From positions 372,001 through 436,000 of the forward strand of contig JAEHOE010000094.1 in NCBI GenBank assembly GCA_016858145.1: a DNA stretch of 64,000 bases, read 5' to 3'. The stretch comes from Edaphochlamys debaryana (taxonomy: Eukaryota; Chlorophyta; Chlorophyceae; Chlamydomonadales). Shown here piece by piece: positions 22,614 to 33,625 of this stretch. Both the position numbers and the translations under genes were made by a program. Position 1 is the first letter of the stretch; the number at the start of each line of letters is the position of its first letter. Under the pieces are notes generated by a model. The model worked only from the letters and a program-made list of their open reading frames with translations. It ran no database searches and was not told the origin of the DNA.

Positions 22614-25032
22614 GCGCCGGTGGCGGCGATAGCACCTGGCGGCAGGTCCGTCAGGGCGGCGCCCGGCAGCAGCGCCGCGCCCAGATTGCCGTACATGACT
22701 GCAGTACGGCAGCACCATGCACGTGGGCCACGGGGCAGGGTTGAATTTAGCGACGGCTTGAAGGAGCCCTTTGTCATGTCCTCTCCGGCCCCACCCGGGT
22801 CCTCCGCCCACCTAGCTCGCTACCCACCCGGCGCCACGTCCTCTCGTAGCCACAACGCCGCTGGTGCCCAGTCGATGGTGAACAGGCACCGGCCGGCCGC
22901 GAAGAGCGGGTTGATGGCACCACACTGCGCCGTCGCCGCCGCCCCCGTTCCTCCGCCCGTGCCAGCAGACGCGTTCACGTCGGCGGAGGCGGCGCCGGCC
23001 CAGGCCGCCGCCGCGGCCCTCTGCCCGACATCCTGCAGCTCGGCGTCTGTGATGGGCACGGTGCTGCGCGAGGCCGGGCCCGCCGGGGTGGTGGGGGTGA
23101 AGGGCGCTGCGTTGGCTGCTGCGAGGGAGGCATACAGCTGCAGAGCGGACGCGAGCTCGGGGCCGCCTGGGCAGGGCAGAGAGAGGGGGGCGGCAGGGCA
23201 CGGGGGTGGTGGGGAGGGATGAGCGCATCCGTGGGGACAGGCAAGAGGGCACCATAAGTGCTCAGGGGACCAGACCAGGGGCGTCAAGCCGGGGCGAGGG
23301 TAGCTTACTCCACAAATAATGAGCGAGCCGTAATCAATCATGCTCACCAAGCCGGGGCGTGCCGGTCTCCAGGCCCAGCCACAGGCCCTGCCGCGTGCCT
23401 CGGGTCTGGGCCAGGGAGGCCCACAGGGCAGTGAGCAGGGACCCGCCCTTGCAGCCTGCAGCAGAAGATAGGGCGGTCGCGCAGGGGTTCAAACAGCACG
23501 GAGCGAGGTCAGCAGCCGCCGTAAACCGCCCGCCTGTCGCAGTTTCTGCCCGGGGCAGCCTCCTATCCCAGGCTCCCCCTCACCCGCCAGAGCGTCGACG
23601 CACAGCACGTGGTCCGCCCGGCCGTCTCCGTCCAGGTCCCGATTCAGCAGCTCCCCGACCGCCCCCGCCAGCTCCGCCCACGTCCGCGGCGGCAGCTGCC
23701 AGCCCCGCTGCTGCTCCTTGCCTGCGCCGCTGCCCGCCGCCGCCGCCCCCGCTGCGCCCCCCCCTGTGGCTGCGGCCCCCGCTGCTGTTGCGGCTGCGGC
23801 CCTGGCGCCCTCATCGGCATCCAGCAGAGCCTGCGCTGGCCCCAGCCAGTCGCGCCGGTACAGCAAGAGCAGGGGCGCGGCGGGCGGCCCGCCGGCGGCC
23901 CCGGGGGCGAGCGGCGCCAGCGCCCTCCGCAGCAGCTGCGCCTCCGCCCCCAGGGTCCAGTTGAGGCGGCGCAGCCAGGCGGAGCGGCCCTGCGCGTGAG
24001 CCTGGAGCTGTGGGGGGAGGGGAGGGGAGGAGAGGGAGGGGTTTGAGGGGAGGGAGGGGGTTGGGGTGGGAGGGGGGGTTGAGGTGAGGGGCCTGTCTTG
24101 CAGGGGCTTGCGTTTGGCGGCTGGATGCTGTCTCGGTAGATACCCGTAGGGTTGCTCTTGGGCGGTGAGCGGGTCGTTAGCGCAGTAAATAACGGCGTGA
24201 TGACCACCCGTAAGGCTCGCGCCCGGCTACCCCTGACGCAGCTTCGGCACGCGTGCACAGTCCTCGAGAAACCAAGGGCGTGCCCCTCGCCGTCCCTGCA
24301 GGGTTTCCATGAAGCCCTTCAGTCCCGTCAGGGCTTTCTGCGCGCCTCACCAATGGCTCCTGTGCGAGCTCCGAAGCCCCTAACACGCGCAAGGGAAACG
24401 GTCGATCCCCAGTGCCGCCGCTGCCGGTGATAGGAGCCGACGGCGGGGTGGATGCGTCCGAGGCGCGTTCTGCTGCCACACCGCCCAGCGGCTGTAGCAC
24501 CGGCTGGACGTCCACTGCAGCGCCCCACACAGCCCCCGCTGCGGCCGCCGCCTGGCCCATGTGGTTGGAGCGCATTGCCAGGCTCCGATAGGCGGGCCAG
24601 GAGGGGCTGAGGCCGCAAGACACCAGGAGCTGGGGCGGGGTCGGGGAGCTGCCGCTGGCATTGCCACTGACGGCCTGCGAAGGAGGGGCCAGCGGGGCTG
24701 GGTCTCGAGGCATGGGGAGAGGCTTCGGCATAAAGGCAGTATTATGCTTTCGACACGGTGCCACACTTACTTTGGAGGAAAGCTGGCGCACAGCTTGCTT
24801 GGCGGGAGCGCTGAACACGGAGGGAGCACACGAGTGTGACGGGTTAGACGTGTAGTAAGCGCGCGGAACACAGGCTGGGTCGTTGGGCTTCAACTCTTCG
24901 GTACTCTAGTTCATCCTACCCGAGCTCCTGCGCAGCTCCAAACGCTGCTAGGAGCAGCAACACGAATGCAGCCGGCGGGATGGCCCTGTGTTGTGCAGCA
25001 CGCGGGCGCCGCGCCCTGAACCTGTCAGGCAT
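12008..25032 (-). CDS. Receptor-type nucleotide cyclase with solute-binding-like ectodomain and two class III cyclase modules
   Basis: About 29 exons, roughly 2,200 residues. Exon 1 (24920-25032) starts at ATG and encodes a signal peptide with core IPPAAFVLLLLAAFGAA. The ectodomain (about 21950-24810) resembles periplasmic solute-binding proteins: LLLLYRRDWLGPAQALL, PPRTWAELAGAVGELLNRDLDGDGRADHVLC, GAINPLFAAGRCLFTIDWAPAAL. One membrane helix, LSISLAVGLVFGLAALSLLVF, lies at about 21120-21190 (residue ~730). Cyclase module 1 follows: TLALTDIQ (21000), NSTLLWEVVSADVMDASLCAHH (20640-20716), VEVSTEGDAFVAAFH (20340) with both metal-type Asp, then a roughly 700-residue low-complexity insert (16560-19590), then LRVRVGLHTG (15800) and YRGAFLAIARAVSDAA (15560). 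Module 2: APAGRVAALFCSVQGLETLLAWE (14520), HGGYVVASS (13640), GLRLRIGVDWG (12800), ARLDYVGRPMNRAARIC (12370), and GEVAIKGVRGAIHLWEL (12090). Module 2 lacks the metal-binding Asp (Cys-Ser instead) but keeps the Asn..Arg pair, so module 1 supplies metals and module 2 the transition-state residues, as in C1/C2 pairing. ATP or GTP preference is not secure. Confidence 0.88.
12660..13616 (-). repeat. Decayed exon-edge copies in introns of cyclase module 2
   Basis: Three exon edges each have a nearby copy in the adjoining intron. CACAGCACCGCCTGTG occurs at the 5' edge of the exon at 13118-13142 and again near 13206. CTGCTCCGGGTGCGCGAACA at 13588 has a copy CTGCTCCGCGTGCGCGAACA near 13452. GGCCGGGCCCCAGTC at the exon near 12775 has a copy near 12672. 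Offsets are about 80-135 bp. The copies retain splice-junction sequence but lack a full exon. Confidence 0.75.
18742..20398 (-). repeat. Exon-edge copies in introns around cyclase module 1
   Basis: GCTCACCGGCCGGTAGCCGT, an exon 3' edge with donor on the minus strand near 18863, recurs near 18743. CACCGGCTGGCGCTGCCC near 19188 recurs near 19034. The exon at 20293-20398 (..VSTEGDAFVAAFH..) has a partial copy at about 20178-20230 in which an internal stretch of some 24 bases is missing. All copies lie in introns on the 3' side of the exon concerned. Confidence 0.75.
20541..20626. repeat. CCGGT/CCGGTCC microsatellite in a cyclase intron
   Basis: Tandem units of CCGGT and CCTGT run for about 80 bp in the intron after the exon encoding NSTLLWEVV. 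No coding role. Confidence 0.85.
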
Positions 25033-26223
25033 GTTTATAGTTATGCAGCGACTTGGTGTGGCACGCCCTCGCGGGCTCGCTGGCAACATTCGTGAGTGCG
25101 AACTTGGCTGCCCAGGCTATCCTTAATTGAGGTGCCACTGTACATCCTAGGTTTGCAGCAGGCATCGGTTCAGACTGCGCAGTTGCAGAAGGTAACGTTG
25201 CGGGTGGCCCGTTCTTCGTCACCTCCTTTCCCGCCTTTCGTGGCGACACACAGCTTTGCGCGGGTGATAGAGGTAACGACTGCAAGTAGCATAGGGTAGG
25301 CGCTCTTGCGGTTTCGCCCGCGCCCCAAACCCGCGCTTGTACGAGCAATGGCGGTACTTCGGAGCGCCACACGCTGCGCGGGCTGACCTGCGCCGTGGCC
25401 ATGGTGGCATACTGCTCGACAACGCGAATGGACAGGGCTGCCCGGGATTGGTAACGAAAGCCCCAGCCCCCAGGAAGAGCCTTCCCCAGTCCGAAATGGC
25501 CCTCTCGGGGACAGCCTCGTTTGGCCCTCTCGTTGCTCGGCCGCTCGGGCCGGCCGCCCGCCCTCAACGACAAGAGCGACGCACCGATACAGCCGAGGAA
25601 GTTACAAGGCATGTGGCATCTCTGTTGGGGTACATCCACTCCACCAGACATCAGCCGGGTCATGAGACTTCCACCCAGGCGCTTGGGGGCACACTTTGCC
25701 ACACACCGCAGCTCTTGCGCAGCCGTTCTCGTTCCCTCATACCCGCACGGCTTGTCACGGAATCTCCTTGCGCGCCACCGAACACCGCTCTTGTGTATGC
25801 GCTGTTGCGTTCTCTCATACCACAGACAATGACACAAAACACTTCCTAACCACAACAGGCACGCAAATCAAGCACGCACAAACCCGAATGCGGGATGCGT
25901 CCGAACATGAATCTTATCCTACCCGGAATGCCAAACCTACAGAACACAAACACAACCCGTTATTGCCGTGCGGTGGGGACCACAACCCACGCACGGGCAG
26001 ACTGGCTTCTCTTGCGGCTTCACTGGCCTAGCCGCCCCTCCCCCCTGCCCGATGCCTGCGGCGCCCACTGTGCAGCTCGTGCTTCTGCAGCTACCGCTGA
26101 GATCCACCCTCTCGGGTGACCCGCAGCCTGGCTGGTCCGTGCCCCTTCATGCCCGCCCTGGTCCTGCCAGGGACAACCGCTGTGAAGGTTATGCCGCCCG
26201 CTATGAAGGCCAGGCGCCATGGC
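25033..26223. other. Region between the cyclase start and the SPIRAL1-like gene end
   Basis: No coding exon recognised. It should hold the cyclase promoter and 5' UTR (left part) and the 3' UTR of the SPIRAL1-like gene (right part). Open frames here look like random high-GC frames. Confidence 0.45.
25602..25606 (-). terminator. Candidate poly(A) signal for the SPIRAL1-like gene
   Basis: TTACA on + (TGTAA on the gene strand) lies about 620 nt beyond the stop codon at 26224. Positional support only. Confidence 0.35.
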
Positions 26224-28559
26224 TTAGCCGAAGGAGATCTGCGAACGCCCACCGGGCGGCGCCAGCACCCTGCGGAGGATACGCAACGGCAGACTCAGCC
26301 AACAGACCACGTTGGTGCCTACAATCCCCAACGCCTGGCGCGAAGTGCACAACAGCTCAGGACATGACGTTCGGCAACGACGATTCAGAGCGGTTGAGAG
26401 GTGATTCTGTACGAGCTGTCTGTGCCGCTGCCCAAGCTGATCCTGCCTAACAACCGCACCTGCTCGAGGGCCTGTCGGTGAGGAAGTTGCCCACATTCTG
26501 CTGCCCGCCCGGGCGCGAGTAGTTGTTCGCCTGAGCGCCCTGGGCCGCAGCAGCCGACTTGCTGCCTGCTCAAGGGTGTAACATGGAAGCAGATCGATGG
26601 CAGGCGTGAGAGGTAGGTCGGACAGTTGCGCACATACCGTAAGCATGAGACCTGGCCGTTGCCGTTGCCCACCCGCGCGCACGCTCAAAGCTGCCACACC
26701 CACAAGCTCACCAGCCGTCACGGGCCTGCCCGTCTGCGGGTCGATGTAGCCAGCGGCCTGGGGGATGCCAGCCATGCCCGGGGGCATAGTGCCGTAGGGC
26801 GGGCCCGCCGGCTGCGCCATGGACGGGGGCATGCCGGCCGCGGGCAAACCCGGACCTGGCATGCCGTGCGACGGCACCCCGTACCCATAGCCGCCGGTCT
26901 GCTGAGCCGGCGGCGGAGCGTGATGCTGAGCCGGAGGAGGGGCGCCGTACATGCCGCCAGGGCCCTGAGGGCCGGAGCTGGTACCGTAGCTGGTGGGCTG
27001 CCCGGTGGTGCCGTACGGAGGCGCAGAGGCCACGTAGGGAGAGTCGCGCGGAGCAGTGGGCGGCGGCATGTTGTACTCTCCGAAAGCAATCTGCGCGCCA
27101 ATGGGAGGGAAAGGAGCTCTCACGCCAGAAGGGGGCGGGGGGTCAGGCGTCAAACAGCACGCGCCGCATGCTGCAGGGCCGCCACGCAACCCGTCCCCTA
27201 CATCCCCACACGCAACACCGCCGCCGTCCCACAACTCGCCTGAGAGCCACCTCCTGGGGGCGCCAGCACCCTGCAGCATACACGCAGCACAGCAACAACG
27301 TGAGCACCGGCTACGCGGTCGCTTGCTGCGGCTGACCTTTGCCCGCATCAAAGCCGGTGTATGGAGATACACATGGGCAGTGTGCGGGCCAGGCCAAATG
27401 GCCGGCGCTGGATCTGACCCAGATGGGCATATCGACCACTAAGCATAAACGCCCGGCCTGCCTCTTCACCTGCTCGAGGGCCTGTCCGTGATGAAGTTGC
27501 CCACGTTCTGCTGCCCGCCCGGGCGCGAGTAGTTGTTCGACTGTGAGCCGCCGCGCATGTCCTCGCCATAACCCTGGATACAGGAAGCGCAAGACAGGGG
27601 TTGGGGCTCTGATCACGCGCAGCCAACCGCACAAACATCAACGCAGTAGATGCAGTCAGATTGAGGTCGTTGAACTGCTCATCGTCCCTTACCTGAGGGT
27701 TGGTGGCGTACGGCGCCGGGGCGTGCTGGTACGGCGGCGCCGGGCTCTGCATCAGCACACGAAACGGGTTTGAAGTTCAGATACAGTAGTTGACTCAGGT
27801 ATCCCACGGGCTTGCGGGGTGAGGAGCGTCGCACAAACACCGCACCTGGTACGCGTTGGGCTCTGGCTCATTGTAGCCGCCCAGCTGAATGGTGCTGTGC
27901 CCCCCGGGCGGGGCCATCACGTGGCTGGAGGGCCTGTCCGTGATGAAGTTGCCCACGTTCTGCTGCCCCCCGGGACGGGAGTAGTTGTTGTTGTTGACGC
28001 CAATCTGGTTGCCGGGGCCTGCAAGGTATGACACGCGCACCACACAAGTCAACAATCTTGACTCAGGACAACTAGGGCGTTGCAACTGGAGCACGCACCG
28101 GCAGAGCCGTAGGGCGGGGCTGCGCCGTAGGGTCCGGCGGGTGTGGCGCCCGGTGCTCCGTCAACCGGGATCTGAGTAGAGAAGTTGCCGGTCTGGAGCA
28201 TGTTCTCCTTGATGCGGTCCTCCAGCTGCTCCTTGCCACCTGGGGAAGCGCACGAGGAGCGTCAGGCCAGGTAGAGAGCCGACACGACAGAGACCCGACA
28301 TGTTGCATGCAAAGTACCTCCCAGGCACGCCGCGCGGGCAAGCCTGCCCACACAGGGCCCGCAGCGACACGGTTGAACGCAAAGCCGACGCTTTTGGCCC
28401 AGTCAACGCCGTCTCCTGCTATCCCTGCGCAACCATCCCAATACAAGCCTGTCGGTAAGGCTTCTCACCCGCCGGGTTGAGCCCCCTGACGCGCGCAAGG
28501 CTCCTGAGATCCTTGAGCTGCAGAGGCCGCAGCATACGGTCCACCTCCGTGGGGTTCAT
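26224..28559 (-). CDS. SPIRAL1-family microtubule-associated protein with SAP-like N-terminus and three SPIRAL1 repeats
   Basis: SPIRAL1 proteins bind plus ends and lattices of microtubules in plants. Nine exons (28469-28559, 28099-28239, 27846-28018, 27693-27746, 27470-27573, 27240-27270, 26712-27090, 26460-26565, 26224-26269) join in frame to exactly 374 residues. The SPIRAL1 signature, NNYSRPGGQQNVGNF then (I/L)TDRPSS then a PPGG element, occurs three times: in exon 3 (..MAPPGGHSTIQLGGYN), exons 5-7 (RVLAPPGGGSQIAFGEYN) and exons 8-9 (RVLAPPGGRSQISFG at the C-terminus). The last two are each split by an intron at the same Arg codon, which points to duplication of an exon pair. Residues 1-45 (MNPTEVDRMLRPLQLKDL, ARVRGLNPAGGKEQLEDRI) match the SAP helix-extended-loop-helix pattern. 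Linkers are rich in Pro, Gly, Tyr and Ala. Intron 6 has a GC donor (GCGAGT). Land-plant SPIRAL1 is about 110 residues, so this form is much expanded. Confidence 0.9.
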
Positions 28560-29257
28560 GGCTGCAGGGTGCAGCACATGGCGTTTCGTGTTGGGGCGCG
28601 GGGCTTGGCACAAAGGTCACGCCGTGCAAAGACTCCTGGTTACCATCCGACCACTTGAAGCGCACCTGCGCCTGCGGCTTCACGACTGGGCGGATGCCCG
28701 AGTCTAAACGATCGCTGCGCTGCTGATCAGGGCAAGCTAACACGCTGTTCTAGAAAGGGTAAGTGAAAGTGACAAGGGACGGGGGCGTATGGGCTGTCGA
28801 AGCGCTTCACAGCAAGGGATGTGCCTCAACGAAATGCAAAGTGCACAGCTGCCGTACGAGTAGCAATTTGCTGCTGCTTGCTGGTCCTGACCTCTGAGCG
28901 AGCATCCAGGACTTCCAGCACCCTCGGGCCAAACCTTCCGGACTTCCAGATATCGTTCCGCCTTCTGCTAGCGATTGACCCTTCGCGACTTGACCGAAGC
29001 CAAACTACGCGCCCTGCGGGCCTTCTGCACTGCCTATAACAACAGAGCTCCCATGAATGAACCTGATCGATCCCAGCAACGCGGGCGCCTGTTGTGAACC
29101 AAGGTCACTTCTTTCCGGCTCTGGCGAGCAACGCCGTCTTTGTAAAGTGAGCGAGTGCCTCGCTGGTCACGTGGAGGCTGCCCTGGTGCTCTGCCTGGGA
29201 GTCCGGGGTTCTGGCTTGCGCTGACCGATTCTTCGGCCGATGCTTGGCGACCCACAG
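28560..29257. other. Divergent intergenic region between SPIRAL1-like and MADS genes
   Basis: About 700 bp between the minus-strand start at 28559 and the first recognised plus-strand MADS exon. It must contain both promoters and a 5' exon of the MADS gene, because the start codon of the latter seems to be completed by splicing. No promoter motif could be named. Confidence 0.45.
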
Positions 29258-32200
29258 TGACAAGGAGCCAAGTTCAGCTCCAAAAGATCACTGACGATGC
29301 CACGCGTCAGGTAGGGCATCAGCGTCACAGCAAGGGCGACCACGCGCAGCCAGGGCGGCTTCACGGAGCGGTTGTGGAGGTCACGCTGGTGTGCCCGGGC
29401 TGGGCCGGTGTCTGGGCAGGGCTTGACGGGCTCCGCACCGACGGCAACCCCCCATGACCTGCCCACATGTCGGCAGTCTGTCTAGCGCAGAATCCGCTTC
29501 AGCCCAACGGGCAGACAACACCCGCCCGACCCCCCCCCTTTCAACCCCGGGCCCCAACTCAACGTTTCAGGCTACGTTCGCCAGGCGCAAGCAGGGGCTG
29601 GTCAAACGGGCCATGGAGCTGTCTGTCCTGTGCGACTGTGACGTGGCGCTTATCGTCTTTGCACCCGGAGCTTCGGGGCCCGGAGGCCAGCGGCTGTACC
29701 AGTACAGCTCGGTGGAGATGGATGAGCTGCTAGAGCGATACGCGGCGGCGGTGGCAGAGCCGCACGAGCGGAGGAAGAACGGGGAGGTGAGCGGGCGGCC
29801 AGGGGCACGGCTGCATAGCTTCACAGCTGTCCGGGGATACAGGGTGCTGAAGCAGACTCTGGGCGTGGGATCTGACGGGGCCGCGGCGACGTGGTTGCGC
29901 ACACCCTCGGGGGCTGGAGTCGTTACATCACCACGCCTCCGGCTTGCGATCGCCCTGCAGCTGCTCCGGCATTACTACGAGCTCTCTCCGGACGAGGACG
30001 ATAGCGGCAGCGACCTGGAGGAGCCCACGGGCGCTGAGGCGGGGACGTCAGCGGCGGCCGCAGCGGCCGCCGAAGCCACCATGGCCGCGGTGGACTCGAT
30101 CATCCTGGGACGCGCGGGGCCGCGGAGGGACAGCCGCGACGGCAGCACGCTCAAGCGCGGGGTGAGGCTGCGGGAGGTGTAGGGTCAGGGCTGGGGGGGC
30201 TTGGAACATGCCACAAGTCACAGACGGCCGGTATGCGGGCCCGCCATGGCCCTATGCACCTGCCTTGTTGATCCTCTTCCGCAGAGCCCTGCCCTCCCAT
30301 TCACTCCTGCTCACCCCCTCCCACCCGCTTTCCTCCTGTCCTGCTACTCCCCCTTCTCCTCACAGCGGCACCAGCAGATGCTGCCACCCGGCCTCGGCAC
30401 GCTCGGCGGCGGGCTGCTCCCAGGCGGTCGGGCTCCCATGCTCCCTGGGGGCGGGCTAGCACCCCTCGGGCCCGGGTGGGTGCCGGGCCTCGCCCAGGGC
30501 CTGGGCATGCCCGGCCTCCAGGGCGGGCCGCTGTCACAGCCGCTGCAGCTGCAGGCGGGGCCCGGCCCAGGGTCGCTGGCGGCGGGGGGCCCGGGGACGG
30601 GTCGGATGATGCTCCGGGCTGGCGGCTCCCTGGGGGGCCCGCCCGCGGTCCCGCTCGAGGGAGTCAAGGCGGCGGGCTTTCTGGACAAGAGCCGCTATCC
30701 GGTAAGCGGGGGAAAGGGCCTGCGGGCGGCGGCGGGGTGGGTCGAGTCACTCGGGTGGGCTTGGGCTCTTGGAAAGGTCGCACCGGCGCATGCAGGCGGA
30801 CAGTGGCCGGTGCCGCGGGACCCTACGCCCATACGCCTTTGCCTCTACTCTGCTCCCGCGTGCTCCTCCTCACGACCTGGCGCTACCCTTGTCACCACCG
30901 CACCACAGACTCCACACCCTTTCTTTCCGCTCACTGCTTGGATGCCTCTCTCCCCCCCGTCCTCTCCTTCCCGCGTGCAGCTCTCCCCCCGGTCCGAGAA
31001 GGCCTTCGATGACATTGACGCTGAGCTGGACCGACTCACGGAGCTGCGCAAGCAGGCCACTTCTGGGGGGGCGCAGCAGCAACAGCAGGTGGGGGTCATT
31101 GATAGGCGTGTCGGGACAGGGTTAGGGTCGTAGGCTGTGGGCAGGGGCGCTGCCGTGGTATTGGGCGCCGTGAGAGGGAGCCTGAGGGCATTCAGGCTAG
31201 GAGCGGGTGGGGCGAGTGCGGGCCCCTGTTCGCTTCCCGTCCCTGCCTGCCTAGCCAAGAGCTTAAACAGCGTGCCCAGGGTGCAGGCATATGGGTACCG
31301 GAAGCCGCGGCTTAGCCTTGTGCTCCCTTCTCCACGCGCCCCGCTCGCAGGCCGCGCCGGGCGGGATGCAGCCGATGCCCAACGCCACCCTCGCGGCTCA
31401 GCAGGCGCAGCTGCACCAGCTGCTGCTTGCAAAGCAGGCGCAGCACGCGGCCCTGCAGGCGGCGCAGGCGCAGCAGGGCGGGGCCTCGGCGGCGGGCGGC
31501 GGCGGCATGGGCGGGGGGGCCAAGCGCTTCAAGCCGCTGTCCATCATGGTCCCGGAGAACCAGGCGCACCCCATCCTCTCCGCCAACCTCACTCCGCTCG
31601 AGTCCACATCGGCAGCAGGGGCAGCGGGAGGCGGAGCCGGAGCCGGCGGCGCAGCAGGCGGCGGCGGGCCGCCGCAGGACCAGTCTGCTCCGATGAACGG
31701 TGCCATGCCTCGACCGGGGCAGCCGGGCGGCCTGCCGCCACGAGCTCCCGTCGGGCAGCGACCCACAACACCCGGTGGGGGTGGCGGCGGCGGGGGCGGA
31801 GGCCGGGCCACGCCCCCGATCTCCCCGGCCATGGCCGCAGGGCAGGGCGACGGGGCCGGCGGCGGCAACGGGGGCGGCAACGGGGGCCAGGGGGGCATGG
31901 ACCTAGACAGCGTCAGCGCCTTCGCCTTCCACAGCCGACCCACATCGTCGGGGCTGGGCGGCGGCGGCGTGGAGGACGGCCTGCTGGGCTACCCCATGCG
32001 CCCCTCCCTGGACGGCTCTGCCATCAACCTCCTCACCCTGCCCTCGCCGCCGCCGCACGGCATGGCGGCGCACGCCCTGTTCGGCTCCCTGGACGGCGGC
32101 CCGCTCTCCATCCGTAGCTCGTCCCACGGCATGCTGGGCGCGCTGGGCCTGGGCCTGGGCCTGGAGCGCGGCGCGTCGCTTGGTTTCGGAGCCCTGGGCC

Positions 32201-32943
32201 TCGAGTCCCCGGGCGGGCCCGGCATGGGCGGCGGGTCGGGCTCCGGTGCTCTCGACCCGTCCATCAAGGGCCTGGCTCCCATGGACGTGCTCGAATGGCC
32301 GTCCTCTTCGCCGCGGTCGAGTGCGGGGAACTCGGGGGAGGACGAGGGCGAGGGGGGCATGATAGTGGATGGGCTGGTGGTGACGGGCACAGCGCTGTCA
32401 AAGCTCGGGCCGGAGGCACAAAAGGCCGCCATCGGGCCCTCGCCCGACGTGAGTGGCGGCGGCGCCACGCCCGTCAGCTCGCGGAGCGGCGGCGGTGGCG
32501 GCGGCGGGCGGACGAGCTCGAGCGGGGCGTTCACCAGCCCGGCGGCCGCGGCGGCGGCGGCCGCCGCCGCAACAGCGCAGGGCGGCGCGGGCGAGGGCGG
32601 CGGCGCGACGGAGGGGACCTCGGGCGAGCGGCGGACGGTGACGGCGGCGCGGGTGACGAGCCTGGACATCTTTGCGGCTGCGGCCGATGGGCTCACGCCC
32701 GAGCTCTCCTTCAACGCGCTTCACGGGGGCAGCATGGCTGCGGCGGCAGCGACCGTTGCGGCGCAGGTGCAGCAGCAGCAACAGGAGGCGGGGAAGGCGG
32801 CCGGGGAAGACGGCGCTGGGGGGGAGGGCGGGGCGGGGGCCGGGCTCGGGGGGCTCGAGGTGGTGGGCAGGGCGCTGGCGATACCTGGCGGAGGGGCCGG
32901 CGGCGCGTCGGCAGCGGATCAGGGCGCGGGGGGCAGGAGCTGA
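29258..32943 (+). CDS. MADS-box transcription factor, MEF2-like (type II)
   Basis: DNA-binding factor of the MADS family. Recognised exons: 29258-29310, 29571-29786, 29961-30161, 30366-30701, 30981-31088 and 31351-32943, all with GT-AG borders and phases that keep one frame; about 835 residues. The MADS domain runs through the first two: (M)TRSQVQLQKITDDATRQ joined to ATFARRKQGLVKRAMELSVLC and DCDVALIVFAP, then LYQYSSVEMDELLERY, closely following the MEF2 pattern in spacing. The initiator Met aligns with the first codon of exon 29258-29310, where the genome supplies only TG after an AG acceptor. A preceding 5' exon ending in A would complete ATG. Later parts contain a short acidic segment (HYYELSPDEDDSGSDLEE), a helix FDDIDAELDRLTELRKQ, poly-Gln, and a long Gly/Ala/Ser-rich tail with few motifs, likely a disordered activation or regulatory region. 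Confidence 0.9.
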
Positions 32944-33620
32944 TGCGGGTCTTCAGCGCGTGTGGGAATCGCAAGGCTGGTTCGTGGTCCTGGGCTCGCT
33001 TGGACGGGGTTCTTGTGCGCGGAATTTCGCGGCTGGACTTGTGCTGTTGAAGATCGAGGGGGCAGGGGCCGCCTGGGCTGCCATTACTTCTGCGTGTTGA
33101 CACTGATGCTGCCAAGTACTGGTACCCCACGGCCGTCGAGCAGTGCGTGTGCCGCTGGGTCTAGACAAGTAGCCGCGTGTGCGTGCAATCAATGGCGCGC
33201 GTAGGAAGTGCGTAGGCGGCTGGCCGACCGGGCTGCTGCGTACGATGACGAACTGACGGGGTGGTGCGAGTGCAGGGCGCTGGCTACATAGGACGTGCCG
33301 GGCATGGCGTGCAGCGCTGCTGGTGGATTGGCAGGGTAGAAACTGCAGCGAGCTAGCAACATACAGGGTCAGACCGCGAAACTGAGGCGCTGGCTGGGCT
33401 GCAGCTGCTCGTGTATAGATGCGATGGTGACCTGAAGGTGAACACGGGCTGGTGCGCCCTTCTGACTTTGTTGACGGTGCAAGGCAGCCATAAGGAGAGC
33501 TGTCACGCTTCTCGAGATGTGTGGGCGACGTGTAGCGGTGGCCTGGGTGCGGTTACAGGGGAGGCAATGCAACCAACGACGAGACCTGTCGTCGCCGTGC
33601 TCGACACGTGTGGGCAGCCC

Positions 33621-33625
33621 TGTAA
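33621..33625 (+). terminator. Candidate poly(A) signal for the MADS gene
   Basis: TGTAA about 680 nt after the stop codon. It is the first clear copy I noticed downstream on this strand. Confidence 0.4.

Noticed and set aside
31398..32714. Minus-strand ORFs of 181 and 241 codons opposite the last MADS exon
   Set aside because: Antisense shadows of the Gly/Ala-rich coding exon.
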